DNA of 46,834 nt from Desulfuromusa sp. (lineage in GTDB: Bacteria > Desulfobacterota > Desulfuromonadia > Desulfuromonadales > Geopsychrobacteraceae), in assembly GCA_016744595.1 (NCBI GenBank), contig JADGEB010000016.1, forward strand, positions 1-46,834. The letters run 5' to 3'. How positions within the stretch are numbered: the stretch's first letter is position 1; each line of letters opens with the position of its first letter. This document shows, piece by piece, positions 11,579 to 20,384 of this stretch. The position numbers were made by a program, and so were the translations under genes. The notes beneath the pieces were generated by a model. The model did not search any database. It was not told the origin of the DNA and saw only the letters and a program-made list of their open reading frames with translations.

Positions 11579-11779
11579 TTAAGCTTTCATTACGTTCGCG
11601 GATTGTGGACCTTTATCTCCCTGAATTACATCAAAAGTAACCCGATCTCCCTCAGCTAAGGATTTGAATCCTTCTGATTGGATCGCTGAAAAGTGAACAA
11701 AGACATCTGGACCATTGTCTTGCTCAATAAAACCAAAACCTTTCGAATCATTAAACCATTTTACAGTACCTTCTGCCAT
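11579..11779 (-). CDS. cspA: Cold-shock domain protein
   Basis: A 66-residue single cold-shock domain, an RNA/ssDNA chaperone of the OB fold. Both RNA-binding motifs are present: KGFGFI (RNP1) and VFVHF (RNP2), after the standard start [17 protein letters not shown] precedes the ATG. It is monocistronic between the terminator pair and the divergent acnA; the AT-rich 230-nt upstream region leaves room for the long leader usual for csp genes. The particular csp paralogue cannot be assigned. Confidence 0.95.
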   Translation of the reverse strand: MAEGTVKWFNDSKGFGFIEQDNGPDVFVHFSAIQSEGFKSLAEGDRVTFDVIQGDKGPQSANVMKA

Positions 11780-12005
11780 GCTTTTACTCCTTATACGTTT
11801 TTACGAGGGCAACCGAGACACGATAAATCGCTTCTAGCACAGACAAAATTTAAAAACAACGTTATTTTTTAATGATAGATGCCTTTGTACTAGAGATATT
11901 CTTTTAAATTTCAGTAACTTTTCTTCTTTTATGTTCAAATGTTAACGTGAATAGTCACTCGATTTATTGTCGTACTGGAAAACTCAATTCACTTTCGTGT
12001 AAACT

Positions 12006-12031
12006 TATAATATGGATTTTATTCAAAGGAG
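12006..12031 (+). promoter_or_regulatory. acnA -10 box and ribosome-binding site
   Basis: A perfect TATAAT at 12006-12011 is followed by AAAGGAG at 12025-12031 and ATG at 12039. No good -35 hexamer is visible 16-18 nt upstream, so an activator may be needed. The -10 box overlaps a longer upstream reading frame from 12012, which argues that translation starts at 12039. Confidence 0.5.
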
Positions 12032-12038
12032 AAAACCA

Positions 12039-14693
12039 ATGAAAAGAAACTCGTTTAATGGTGTCAAAACTCTGGATGTTGCGGGACGTCAATATCGATA
12101 TTATAGTCTCAAAGCGGTTGCTGCTGCCGGATATCGTGAAGTGGAACAGCTTCCTTTTACAATTAAGGTGTTATTGGAAAATTTGTTACGTAAGGAAGAT
12201 GGTGAATCGGTTAAGCGTAGCGATATAGAAGCGGTTGCTGCCTGGCAGCCAGAACAGGATCAGGCTGGCGAGATTTCGTATAGCCCGGCTCGTGTTTTGA
12301 TGCAGGACTTTACCGGGGTTCCGGCAATTGTTGATCTCGCCGCTATGCGTGATTCGGTTGCCAAAAATGGTGGGGATCCAGCAAAAATAAACCCGCAAAT
12401 TCCTGTTGATCTGGTTATTGACCATTCAGTTATGGTCGATCAATTTGGCAAGCATTCTGCGTTGACCGCTAACGTAGATAAAGAGATGGCACGTAACCGT
12501 GAGCGTTATGCTTTTTTGCGCTGGGGACAGAAAGCTTTTGACAACTTCCGTGTCGTACCGCCTGGAACCGGTATCTGTCACCAAGTTAATTTGGAGTATC
12601 TTGCCCAAGCGGTCTGGACCCAGGAAATTAATGGAGAAACTTGGGCTTACCCTGATACTCTGGTCGGAACTGACAGTCATACGACGATGATTAATGGTCT
12701 CGGTGTGCTGGGTTGGGGTGTCGGCGGAATTGAAGCCGAAGCCGCTATGTTGGGGCAACCAATTTCTATGCTGATCCCAGAGGTGGTTGGTTTTCGTTTA
12801 ACGGGAGCACTTAACGAAGGAATTACCGCGACAGATCTTGTATTGACAGTCACCCAGATGTTGCGTGCTCATGGGGTTGTCGGCAAGTTTGTCGAGTTTT
12901 TTGGCGCTGGCCTAGCCCAACTTCCGTTGGCTGACCGAGCGACGATTGCCAATATGGCACCGGAATATGGCGCGACCTGTGGATTTTTCCCTATTGACCA
13001 GATTACACTTGATTACCTGACGCTCTCTGGACGCAGTGAAGAAACGGTAGCATTAGTCGAAGCTTACTGTAAGGAGCAGGGTTTGTGGCGCAGTGAAGAT
13101 CTTCCCGATCCCACCTATAGCGCAGTTTTGGAACTTGACCTGGCTACGGTAAGACCGAGTTTGGCCGGGCCGAAAAGGCCGCAAGATCGGGTTGTTCTCG
13201 AAGATATGCGTAGTTCGACAGAACGGGTTTTGCCTGAAGTTGATCGGGATAAAGGGATACCGATTGCTAATAGTTCAGATCAACTTAATCATGGTGATGT
13301 CGTTATTGCTGCGATCACTTCTTGCACCAATACTTCAAATCCGGCGGTAATGATGGCCGCTGGGCTCGTGGCAAAAAAGGCAGTTGAAAAAGGGTTGAAG
13401 CAAAGATCTTGGGTAAAAACGTCATTAGCACCGGGATCCAAGGTGGTGACAGATTATTTGGCTAAAGCGGGCCTGCAGGAGTATCTTGACCAATTGGGCT
13501 TTAATATCGTTGGTTATGGTTGTACCACCTGTATTGGCAATTCTGGCCCACTCACTGGCTCGATTTCTGAAGCGATAGAGACTGGAGATTTGAGCGTATG
13601 CTCGGTTCTCTCGGGGAACCGCAACTTTGAAGGGCGGATTCATGCTCAAACCAAAGCAAACTGGCTTGCTTCACCACCACTGGTTGTCGCCTTTGCCCTG
13701 GCGGGTACGACCCGTATTGATTTAACCAGAGAACCGCTGGGTGAAGATAATTCTGGACAACCAGTTTACCTGAAGGATATCTGGCCCAGTAATGATGAGG
13801 TTGCGGAGATGGTTGCGTTAGTCAATGCACAGATGTTTCTCAAAGAATATGCAGAAGTATTTACCGGAGACGAAAGTTGGCGCAATCTTCCCGTTCCTGA
13901 TGGCTTAACCTATGCGTGGGAAACAGATTCCACATATATACGACTCCCCTCTTTCTTCGATCAATTACAGGTTTCAAAAACTTACCCAGGCTTTGAGCAC
14001 GCCAATGTTCTTGCTCTGCTTGGTGACACTATAACCACTGACCATATTTCTCCCGCAGGATCGATTAAAGCGACTAGTCCGGCCGGGGAATACCTTCAGG
14101 AGCATCAAGTAAAGGAGACGGATTTCAATTCATACGGATCGCGGCGGGGTAATCATGAAGTGATGGTCCGTGGCACTTTTGCCAATATTCGACTGCGTAA
14201 TAAAATGCTGCCTGGGACAGAGGGTGGAGTCACAAAAAATTTATTGACAGGTCAGGAGATGAGTATTTTTGCTGCTTCAAACCATTATCAGGCTGAGCAG
14301 GTTCCGTTGGTTGTTATTGCGGGTAAGGAATATGGTACTGGCTCCAGTCGTGACTGGGCAGCCAAGGGAACCAAGTTACTCGGAGTTAAAGCGGTTATAG
14401 CAGAAAGTTATGAACGAATTCACCGTTCAAATCTGGTTGGGATGGGAGTCCTGCCGCTTCAGTTTCTGGATGGGAGTTCTGCCGAGAGCTTGAATCTGGA
14501 TGGCAGTGAAACTATCAGTCTGCCTGCCGTCGATGGCTTGAAGGCAAAACAAATTTTGACCCTCAGCATTTCTTATGCTGAAGGTCAGCAGAAAAACCTG
14601 GAGGTTTTGTGCCGGGTTGATACTGATCAAGAAGTAGTATTTTTCCAGAGTGGTGGGATTTTAAATCACGTCTTGTTGGAGCTGATGAAATAA
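12039..14693 (+). CDS. acnA: Aconitate hydratase A
   Basis: TCA-cycle enzyme interconverting citrate and isocitrate through a [4Fe-4S] cluster. The cluster cysteines are in SCTNTSNP and GYGCTTCIGNSGPL. Substrate-binding motifs include LVGTDSHTTMINGLG, GDTITTDHISPAG and KEYGTGSSRDWAAKG. The 884-residue length and IRP1/AcnA-type layout (not AcnB) are clear. The start at 12039 is chosen for AAAGGAG 7 nt upstream; an in-frame ATG at 12012 lacks one. A strong terminator follows, so it is a single-gene unit. Confidence 0.97.
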   Translation: MKRNSFNGVKTLDVAGRQYRYYSLKAVAAAGYREVEQLPFTIKVLLENLLRKEDGESVKRSDIEAVAAWQPEQDQAGEISYSPARVLMQDFTGVPAIVDLAAMRDSVAKNGGDPAKINPQIPVDLVIDHSVMVDQFGKHSALTANVDKEMARNRERYAFLRWGQKAFDNFRVVPPGTGICHQVNLEYLAQAVWTQEINGETWAYPDTLVGTDSHTTMINGLGVLGWGVGGIEAEAAMLGQPISMLIPEVVGFRLTGALNEGITATDLVLTVTQMLRAHGVVGKFVEFFGAGLAQLPLADRATIANMAPEYGATCGFFPIDQITLDYLTLSGRSEETVALVEAYCKEQGLWRSEDLPDPTYSAVLELDLATVRPSLAGPKRPQDRVVLEDMRSSTERVLPEVDRDKGIPIANSSDQLNHGDVVIAAITSCTNTSNPAVMMAAGLVAKKAVEKGLKQRSWVKTSLAPGSKVVTDYLAKAGLQEYLDQLGFNIVGYGCTTCIGNSGPLTGSISEAIETGDLSVCSVLSGNRNFEGRIHAQTKANWLASPPLVVAFALAGTTRIDLTREPLGEDNSGQPVYLKDIWPSNDEVAEMVALVNAQMFLKEYAEVFTGDESWRNLPVPDGLTYAWETDSTYIRLPSFFDQLQVSKTYPGFEHANVLALLGDTITTDHISPAGSIKATSPAGEYLQEHQVKETDFNSYGSRRGNHEVMVRGTFANIRLRNKMLPGTEGGVTKNLLTGQEMSIFAASNHYQAEQVPLVVIAGKEYGTGSSRDWAAKGTKLLGVKAVIAESYERIHRSNLVGMGVLPLQFLDGSSAESLNLDGSETISLPAVDGLKAKQILTLSISYAEGQQKNLEVLCRVDTDQEVVFFQSGGILNHVLLELMK

Positions 14694-14726
14694 AAAATCC
14701 AACGAATGAAAGGTTAAATATTATAC

Positions 14727-14758
14727 GGGGGCGGGAAAAAGATCCGCCCCCTTTTTTT
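14727..14758 (+). terminator. Rho-independent terminator after acnA
   Basis: GGGGGCGG (14727-14734) pairs with CCGCCCCC (14744-14751), followed by seven T. It is a textbook intrinsic terminator 33 nt after the acnA stop. Confidence 0.95.
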
Positions 14759-14810
14759 GTTGTCGTAGTGGATGATGGTTTGTGGCAGGAATTTAACCAC
14801 TCTGCTTGTG

Positions 14811-14841
14811 CCTTCCAGCAAATATTGTAGCGTTCGAGTAT
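14811..14841 (-). pseudogene. Short fragment resembling the trmO 3' end
   Basis: These 31 bases match 17231-17261, inside trmO, at 26 of 31 positions. Read on the minus strand they code ILERYNICWK against LLDRYNIRWK in TrmO. No start codon or complete gene surrounds the motif. It could be a decayed duplicate of the TrmO C-terminal segment or chance; confidence is low. Confidence 0.25.
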
Positions 14842-14926
14842 TGGTTGCTCATCCAAAACAGATAAAAGTCTGGTAAACTGTTTCGGTCTGTGAAGAAAAA
14901 ACAATTGTCCCCCAAGAAAGCCTTTT

Positions 14927-17035
14927 ATGCTCCCCCTTGAACACAAAATCCTCGTCCTGCTTGGTCAGAGACAGAAACTTTCACTGGCTCGGAGGGAAAT
15001 TTCTGAGCGCCTCAATCTACACGGTGGAGAACGTAAGTTGCTAACTAAAGTCCTGAAGCAGATGGTTCGAGGAGGGCAGCTCGAAGAACGCAAAGGGCGT
15101 TATCGCCGTACCCGGCAGAAGACTGTCGAGGGGGTATTATCGCTGGCCGATAAGGGTTTCGGGTTTTTACACCTAGATGATGAGCAGCAGGAGGATCTCT
15201 TTATTCCGGAGCGACATATCGATACCGCCATGGACGGTGATCGGGTGCTAGTGAGTTCTCACGTGTCACGCCGCGACAAACGATCCTACGGAAAGATTGT
15301 AAAAGTTCTGCAGCGGGTGCACCAGCGTCTGATTGGCCATTATAAGCAACGGGGTAAAGGGGGAGAGGTCTGGCCACTCGATCAGAAACTCGGCAGAGCG
15401 GTGCAGGTTGGAAAGTACCCCGAGATCCCTTCAGGGAATGTGGTTGAAGTAGAGATCGACCGGTATGCTTCAACTGTATCGCCAGCCCGTGGACACATTG
15501 TTGAACAACTAGGAGCTGCAGATAACCCGCAGGTTGATATTGAAACCGTCATCCGCAGTTATGATTTGCCCCATGTTTTTTCGCCAGCAACCGTGGTTCA
15601 GACCGAGACCATCGAGACAACGATTCCTGATGCTGAAACTGTCCGGCGGATGGATCTGCGGAATCTGTCTTTGATCACGATTGATGGTGCAACTGCCAAA
15701 GATTTTGATGATGCGGTGGCACTACGCAAAGAGGCAGATGGAAGCTTCCGGCTTTGGGTCTGTATTGCCGACGTCGCTCATTATGTTGAAACTGGCAGTG
15801 CCATTGATCAGGATGCGCTGGATCGGGGAACCAGTGTCTACTTCCCTGGATATTGTCTGCCAATGTTGCCGGAAATTCTGAGTAACGGAATCTGTTCGCT
15901 GAAGCCACAAGAAGATCGATTGGTGATGACTGTCGAGATGCATATCGATCCACACGGTGTGCCGCTTGAGTCCCGATTCTACCAGGCGATTATCCGTAGT
16001 CAGGCACGCTTGACTTACGTTCAGGTGGATGAATACCTGACGACACCGGAACAGGCTGATTTGAAAAAGCCTTTGCTTGATCAGTTAGAAGAAATGGCTG
16101 AATTGGCAAAGATTCTGACCCGGATGCGGCTTGCACGGGGTAGCCTCGATATGGATCTGCCCGAAGTCGAGATCTTGCTTGACGATCAGGGTCACCCGGT
16201 TGATCTGATGAAGATAGAACGAACCCAGTCGCATCGGTTGATTGAAGAATTCATGCTGGCGGCCAATGAGGCGACAGCCCGGTTTTTGCGTGATAAGGAT
16301 TGGTCATTTCTTTACCGTATCCATGAAGACCCCGACCTGCTGAAACTGCAGGAATTACAGCAATTGGCAGCTGAATGTGGTATCGGGCTGGTTTTGGGTA
16401 AAAACCCGCAAAAGGCATTACAGAAATTGCTGGCAGATGCCGTCGGACGACCTGAGGAAAGGCTGATCAACCAGCAACTGCTGCGTAGTTTGCGGCGAGC
16501 CAGTTATTCACCGATCAATAGTGGCCACTTTGGGCTGGCTGCTGAGAGTTATTGCCATTTTACCTCTCCCATCCGTCGTTACCCCGATCTGATTGTCCAC
16601 CGTGTTCTCAAGTTGGCACTGTCGGACCGTCCGAAGGCTACCTCAGTTTCGGATGGCAAGCTGGAAAATCTTGGCAGGGAGTGTTCAGCTAAAGAACAAA
16701 GGGCAGTGAAAGCTGAACGCAGTCTGATTGATTTGCGTTCTTGCCAAGTCATCGCTAGTCGGATTGGAGATGAGTTTTCGGGCACTATCTCTTCAGTCAC
16801 CGAATTTGGTTTTTTTGTCGAGCTGGACGAGCTGTATATCGATGGACTGGTTCATATCAGCGCGTTACAGGACGATTATTTCCATTTTGATCCAACAACA
16901 ATAACCTTGATCGGTGAACGGCGTCATCAGAGTTATCGTATCGGGATGCGGGTTCGGATCAGAGTAAAAAAAGTTGAAATGTGGCGCCGACGGATCGACT
17001 TTGTCTTGGTAAATGGTTCGCTTCAGCAAAAATAA
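14927..17035 (+). CDS. rnr: Ribonuclease R
   Basis: 3'-5' exoribonuclease that degrades structured RNA. The order is an N-terminal winged helix (1-60), cold-shock domain (about 65-125, KTVEGVLSLADKGFGF), the RNB catalytic domain with its Asp cluster in DGATAKDFDDAV near residue 250, HFTSPIRRYPDLIVHR near 545, and a C-terminal S1 domain (about 615-695, GTISSVTEFGFFVEL). The length of 702 residues is slightly short because the Lys-rich tail of E. coli RNase R is missing. The upstream Shine-Dalgarno is weak (AAGAAAG). The 230-nt region before it holds the acnA terminator. Confidence 0.95.
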   Translation: MLPLEHKILVLLGQRQKLSLARREISERLNLHGGERKLLTKVLKQMVRGGQLEERKGRYRRTRQKTVEGVLSLADKGFGFLHLDDEQQEDLFIPERHIDTAMDGDRVLVSSHVSRRDKRSYGKIVKVLQRVHQRLIGHYKQRGKGGEVWPLDQKLGRAVQVGKYPEIPSGNVVEVEIDRYASTVSPARGHIVEQLGAADNPQVDIETVIRSYDLPHVFSPATVVQTETIETTIPDAETVRRMDLRNLSLITIDGATAKDFDDAVALRKEADGSFRLWVCIADVAHYVETGSAIDQDALDRGTSVYFPGYCLPMLPEILSNGICSLKPQEDRLVMTVEMHIDPHGVPLESRFYQAIIRSQARLTYVQVDEYLTTPEQADLKKPLLDQLEEMAELAKILTRMRLARGSLDMDLPEVEILLDDQGHPVDLMKIERTQSHRLIEEFMLAANEATARFLRDKDWSFLYRIHEDPDLLKLQELQQLAAECGIGLVLGKNPQKALQKLLADAVGRPEERLINQQLLRSLRRASYSPINSGHFGLAAESYCHFTSPIRRYPDLIVHRVLKLALSDRPKATSVSDGKLENLGRECSAKEQRAVKAERSLIDLRSCQVIASRIGDEFSGTISSVTEFGFFVELDELYIDGLVHISALQDDYFHFDPTTITLIGERRHQSYRIGMRVRIRVKKVEMWRRRIDFVLVNGSLQQK

Positions 17036-17183
17036 TTATCCAGCCCGCTTCAGATTATTTCCATCCAGATTGAATACTTTCATCTGACAGCTATACGGGA
17101 TGTAACCTGAATTTTGCACGGGAATGTGGTGAAGAGCTATGTTTCTGGCGAGAGGGCTGCGATTGAAAGAGAGTCCTATTCGA

Positions 17184-17891
17184 TTATTTTATCTGTTCTA
17201 TTTGTGATACTAAAGCGCTCTCTTTTACAACTTTCCAGCGAATATTGTAGCGATCAAGTAATACCCCATATTCCTGTAAATCTTCTTTGTCCTGTCGATA
17301 AGCTGGTCTTGGATCAAGGCTAAGGGTTTCACGGATTAATATCCCAAGTTCCGGAGTCTCCTTTTTATATAAAACCAATTGTTTTAGAGCAAGTTCAGAA
17401 AATTGAACCTGAAGGGTTGGTCTTGGAGCCTCTTCGGCAAAACCACGAGTGGCCGCTGGGATACTGTCTCCGTAGGGGATATAGGGTTTAATATCGAGGA
17501 TCGGGGTGCCGTCAATCAGATCTGCCCCTTGCACTTGCAGAGAAACTTTTCCTTTGTCGTAGTTGACTGAGAGTAGCTTGACTGCCGAAAGCCCAAGAGG
17601 GTTTGGTCTAAATGGGGAACGAGAAGCATAGACTCCAACGCGCTGATTTCCACCTAAACGGGGAGGACGAACGGTCGGTTTCCAGCCCTTTCCCCAGTTC
17701 TGATGAAATAGAAAAACCAACCAAATATGGCTGAAACCATCCAATCCACGCACCGCTTCCGGGGTTGCAAAATTGGAATTAAAAGTAATCTTAGCACAGA
17801 CCGATGGCGTTAGTCCTGGTTGTCTTGGGGTGACAAATTTTTCCCGAAAGGGGGAGTGAATAATCGCAATTGGCTCCAGAGAGTAATTCAT
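17184..17891 (-). CDS. trmO: tRNA (N6-threonylcarbamoyladenosine37-N6)-methyltransferase
   Basis: TrmO (YaeB/TsaA) uses S-adenosylmethionine to methylate t6A37 in some threonine tRNAs. The fold motifs are IAIIHSPFREKF at the N terminus, VRGLDGFSHIWLVFLFH, VGVYASRSPFRPNPLGLSAV and DLIDGTPILDIKPYIPYGDS. The length of 235 residues equals the E. coli protein, including the C-terminal lobe ending LDRYNIRWKV. It lies 25 nt downstream of the EamA transporter gene and is probably translated from the same mRNA. Confidence 0.92.
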   Translation of the reverse strand: MNYSLEPIAIIHSPFREKFVTPRQPGLTPSVCAKITFNSNFATPEAVRGLDGFSHIWLVFLFHQNWGKGWKPTVRPPRLGGNQRVGVYASRSPFRPNPLGLSAVKLLSVNYDKGKVSLQVQGADLIDGTPILDIKPYIPYGDSIPAATRGFAEEAPRPTLQVQFSELALKQLVLYKKETPELGILIRETLSLDPRPAYRQDKEDLQEYGVLLDRYNIRWKVVKESALVSQIEQIK

Positions 17892-17916
17892 CGTTTTAGC
17901 CTGTCGTATGATCTGT

Positions 17917-18831
17917 CTATGTCTGGGACTTCCTGCTGCTTAACCAGACACCACAGAAAACCAATCCACAAGCGAGCCACTGTGACAGATTTAGGGTCTC
18001 ACCAAGAACGATCATTCCCAGAATGATACCAAAAACGGGGATCAGATTGACATATCCTGCGGCACGACTGGCAGGAATGCGACTGACACTATAATTATAG
18101 CAACCATAGGCGCCCAGGGTGATAAAGGTTCCCAGATAGATCACCGCTAACGCCGGGACGGTTTCCCAGGCGATCGAAAAACCAACACCGGGAAGCAGTA
18201 GAAACGGAAAAAAGAACAGGCTGCCGATAAACGCTTGAAAAGCGGTCAAGAACAGCGGTGGATAATTATTGGTCAGATGTTTCAGTGAAACAGTATAGCC
18301 AGCTGCACAAACCATGGCCAGAAACTCATAAAAATTTCCCAGTAGCGGATTTGGTGCATTTATGTTGGATTCACTGGCCAGGCTCAGCCAACAGGCACCA
18401 ATGATTGCCAGACTGAAACCAGCTAGGGTCTGGCGGCTGATACTTTCTTTCAGCCAGCTCCAGGCCAGGATTGCCACCAGCAGCGGAAGCATGGCGGTAA
18501 TCATTCCTGCTTGGGAAGCGCTGGTCAATTCAAGGGCTTTGGCTTCAAATAAAAAGTAGAAGCAAGGTTCGCAGATCCCCATAAATAGAAAATATTTTAA
18601 ATCACGACGGCGCCAGTTTATTTTACGAAAAGTCGGGATAAATACGACAAAACAAAGGCTGGCAATAATCATCCGGCCGAAAATGACCTGCATTGGATGA
18701 TAACCTTGAAATGCAAGCTTCAGGGCAACAAAAGAACTGGCCCAGAGGAGCATGGCAATAATTAAGCTGATGGTCGGTAGAAATCGACGGCTATGTTCAG
18801 TCAAAGAAAACTCCAGAATCTCGTGCTCCAT
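17917..18831 (-). CDS. EamA/DMT-family transporter
   Basis: About ten hydrophobic helices in two EamA repeats make this a drug/metabolite transporter superfamily protein of the inner membrane. LLWASSFVALKLA at the start of helix 1 and the second-repeat segment IPVFGIILGMIVLGE are typical. The length of 304 residues is normal. The substrate cannot be read from sequence; relatives export amino acids or other small metabolites. There is no clear Shine-Dalgarno before the ATG at 18831, so a start a few codons further in is possible. Confidence 0.85.
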   Translation of the reverse strand: MEHEILEFSLTEHSRRFLPTISLIIAMLLWASSFVALKLAFQGYHPMQVIFGRMIIASLCFVVFIPTFRKINWRRRDLKYFLFMGICEPCFYFLFEAKALELTSASQAGMITAMLPLLVAILAWSWLKESISRQTLAGFSLAIIGACWLSLASESNINAPNPLLGNFYEFLAMVCAAGYTVSLKHLTNNYPPLFLTAFQAFIGSLFFFPFLLLPGVGFSIAWETVPALAVIYLGTFITLGAYGCYNYSVSRIPASRAAGYVNLIPVFGIILGMIVLGETLNLSQWLACGLVFCGVWLSSRKSQT

Positions 18832-19038
18832 GGGACATTATGGATGCAAGTGGAGCTAAAGATAAGCTGCTAAGAGGACAGATGCCAGAAAAAAATAAAG
18901 AGAGGTGGGATATGAAGTTTACGAGAGAAGAGCTGTCTGGATCAATCAGTATTGCTTGGCTGTACTAATCAGGGTTCAGTAAAAACCGGTATTCACCGAT
19001 ACTTATTTCCAGTCACCTAAATTGCCCATTTATATTTA

Positions 19039-19053
19039 TGACCAAAGTGGTCA
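19039..19053. promoter_or_regulatory. Perfect palindrome, possible activator site
   Basis: TGACCA-AAG-TGGTCA is a 6-bp-arm inverted repeat. It lies about 110 bp upstream of the sigma-54-like promoter at 19147, the usual distance for an enhancer-binding-protein site. This is the main feature of the 395-nt gap 18832-19226, which holds no gene that I can support. Confidence 0.4.
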
Positions 19054-19146
19054 ATAATCAACAAGCGAGTGTAGAATATTCTATAAAGAGAGGTGTTAGT
19101 CCTTTGTCTGGTATCCTAACAGTTTGTTTATATTGAATTATGAATG

Positions 19147-19163
19147 TTGGCACGGCGATTGAA
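19147..19163 (+). promoter_or_regulatory. Sigma-54-like promoter
   Basis: TTGGCACGGCGATTGAA resembles the -24/-12 consensus TTGGCACGnnnnTTGCW. The -24 GG is perfect, with 10 nt to the -12 pair, but that pair is GA rather than GC. It lies about 65 nt before the start of the repeat-protein gene. Confidence 0.4.
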
Positions 19164-19226
19164 ATAAAGATAGGCAAGAGTTAGGAACAGACGAATAAAT
19201 CATCATTTATTTAACAGGAGAACATC

Positions 19227-19541
19227 ATGAAAAAGAAATCTACATCAATTGCAATCGCCAGTATCTTTGCATTTACCGCTCTCTTCGCCTCCGCAGCAAC
19301 TCATCTGAGTGATAAAGAGTTGGGAATCAACGAATATAATGAACAAGCTCACAATAGCTCGCCACGCTTAGATGACAGAGAGCTGGGTATCGGTGAATAC
19401 AGTGAGCAAGCTTTCAATAACAGTCCGCATTTGGATGACCGTGAATTAGGTATTGGCGAGTACAGTGAGCAAGCTCACTTCAATGTCCCACGCCTGGATG
19501 ATAGAGAGCTTGGAATTGGTGAATACAGTGATCACGCTTAG
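19227..19541 (+). CDS. Small secreted protein of 21-residue tandem repeats
   Basis: 104 residues: a signal peptide (cleavage near ASA/AT at residue 24) and then three full copies plus one partial copy of a 21-residue unit with core LDDRELGIGEYSEQA. The repeat carries fixed Leu, Asp, Glu and Tyr and no Cys. I do not recognise the family. CAGGAG lies 6 nt before the ATG. It stands alone between a sigma-54-like promoter and a strong hairpin, so it is its own transcription unit. The acidic, regular repeats suggest a periplasmic or surface binding or structural role; that is inference. Confidence 0.8.
   Translation: MKKKSTSIAIASIFAFTALFASAATHLSDKELGINEYNEQAHNSSPRLDDRELGIGEYSEQAFNNSPHLDDRELGIGEYSEQAHFNVPRLDDRELGIGEYSDHA
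19303..19539 (+). repeat. 63-bp in-frame tandem repeat in the small secreted protein
   Basis: Three complete 63-bp units and one partial 48-bp unit encode the LDDRELGIGEYSEQA motif. Units two to four are most alike and the first has diverged more (SDKELGINEYNEQA), which suggests growth by unit duplication. Confidence 0.8.
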
Positions 19542-19562
19542 GAACCATTTGTAAGCAGCTGC

Positions 19563-19598
19563 ACAACAAGGGCCTCGTTTAGAGGCCCTTGTTGTTTG
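19563..19598 (+). terminator. Strong hairpin after the repeat-protein gene
   Basis: A perfect 14-bp stem (19563-19576 with 19582-19595, core AGGGCCTC/GAGGCCCT) has a GTTTA loop. The T-tract is short, so termination may be partial, but the location fits an intrinsic terminator. Confidence 0.8.
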
Positions 19599-19787
19599 GG
19601 GCTCTCCATTGACTGCTAAATGTTTACTCTACGATTTCTAAAGTCTACAGGCGGATCATTTGGCCTTCCTTCCTTTTGGGTGTGTAAGTGGTCTCGGAGA
19701 AGATCCGAGGAGTACGGCGAAAAAAAACGGTCAAAATTGTTTTTATGTTTGCTTTCGTTGCTCTGAGGGAAACTTTTGGACTGAAAG

Positions 19788-19805
19788 TATAAGTATAAAC
19801 TTATA
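19788..19805. promoter_or_regulatory. Palindrome upstream of the redox cluster, possible operator
   Basis: TATAAGT-ATAA-ACTTATA is a perfect 7-bp inverted repeat ending just before the Shine-Dalgarno of the AhpD-like gene. Its place at the 5' end of a three-gene run suggests a repressor site, or overlap with a -10 box; the regulator is unknown. Confidence 0.4.
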
Positions 19806-19827
19806 TCAAAGAGAGAAAGGCGTTATT

Positions 19828-20355
19828 ATGTCACGAATCGCAACAGTGGGTTCAACTTTGGTTGACAGACAAGTACAAGAGATATTTGCAGAAATCAACG
19901 AGGCTTTTGGCCGGATTCCCAACTTATTTAAAACTTATGCCCATCACCCGCCACTTTTGGAAGCGAACTGGTACAAGGTTAAACGAGTGATGATGGAAGG
20001 GGTTTTGCCGCGTAAAGTCAAAGAATCGATTGCTGTTTTGGTCTCGCTGGATAATAGCTGTCGCTATTGTATTGCTGCCCATGAAGGAGCATTACAAAGT
20101 ATAGGGATTTCATCCGAAGAGATCAAAATCATTGAAACTGATCTTGATAATGCCGATTTTACACAAAAGGAAAAAGCTCTCATCAAGCTGGCTCGTAAAG
20201 CAAATTCTGCCCCTTTGCAAATTTCTGATGAAGAAGTTGGAACTGTGCGAAAAGCTGGAGCGACAGATGCAGAGATTGTGGAAACTCTAGGTGTCATGGA
20301 GGTTTTTACTGCTTTCAATAAATTTCTCGATACACTTCAGGTAGATTTTGGGTAA
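19828..20355 (+). CDS. AhpD-like carboxymuconolactone-decarboxylase-family peroxidase
   Basis: 175 residues of the AhpD/CMD fold. The active motif CRYCIAAHEGAL contains the CxxC redox pair and the His four residues beyond it, used by AhpD-type alkylhydroperoxide reductases. It is likely a cytoplasmic peroxidase-like protein acting with a thiol reductant. The start at 19828 follows GAGAAAGG; a longer in-frame extension to 19660 has no family residues and no ribosome-binding site, and crosses the palindrome. It lies 29 nt before the TVP38/oxidoreductase gene. Confidence 0.85.
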   Translation: MSRIATVGSTLVDRQVQEIFAEINEAFGRIPNLFKTYAHHPPLLEANWYKVKRVMMEGVLPRKVKESIAVLVSLDNSCRYCIAAHEGALQSIGISSEEIKIIETDLDNADFTQKEKALIKLARKANSAPLQISDEEVGTVRKAGATDAEIVETLGVMEVFTAFNKFLDTLQVDFG

Positions 20356-20384
20356 TGGTGTAACAATTTATAAAAGGTAAAACT

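Noticed and set aside
19660..19827. 56-residue extension of the AhpD-like protein
   Set aside because: It crosses the palindrome and the ribosome site, and carries no conserved residues.
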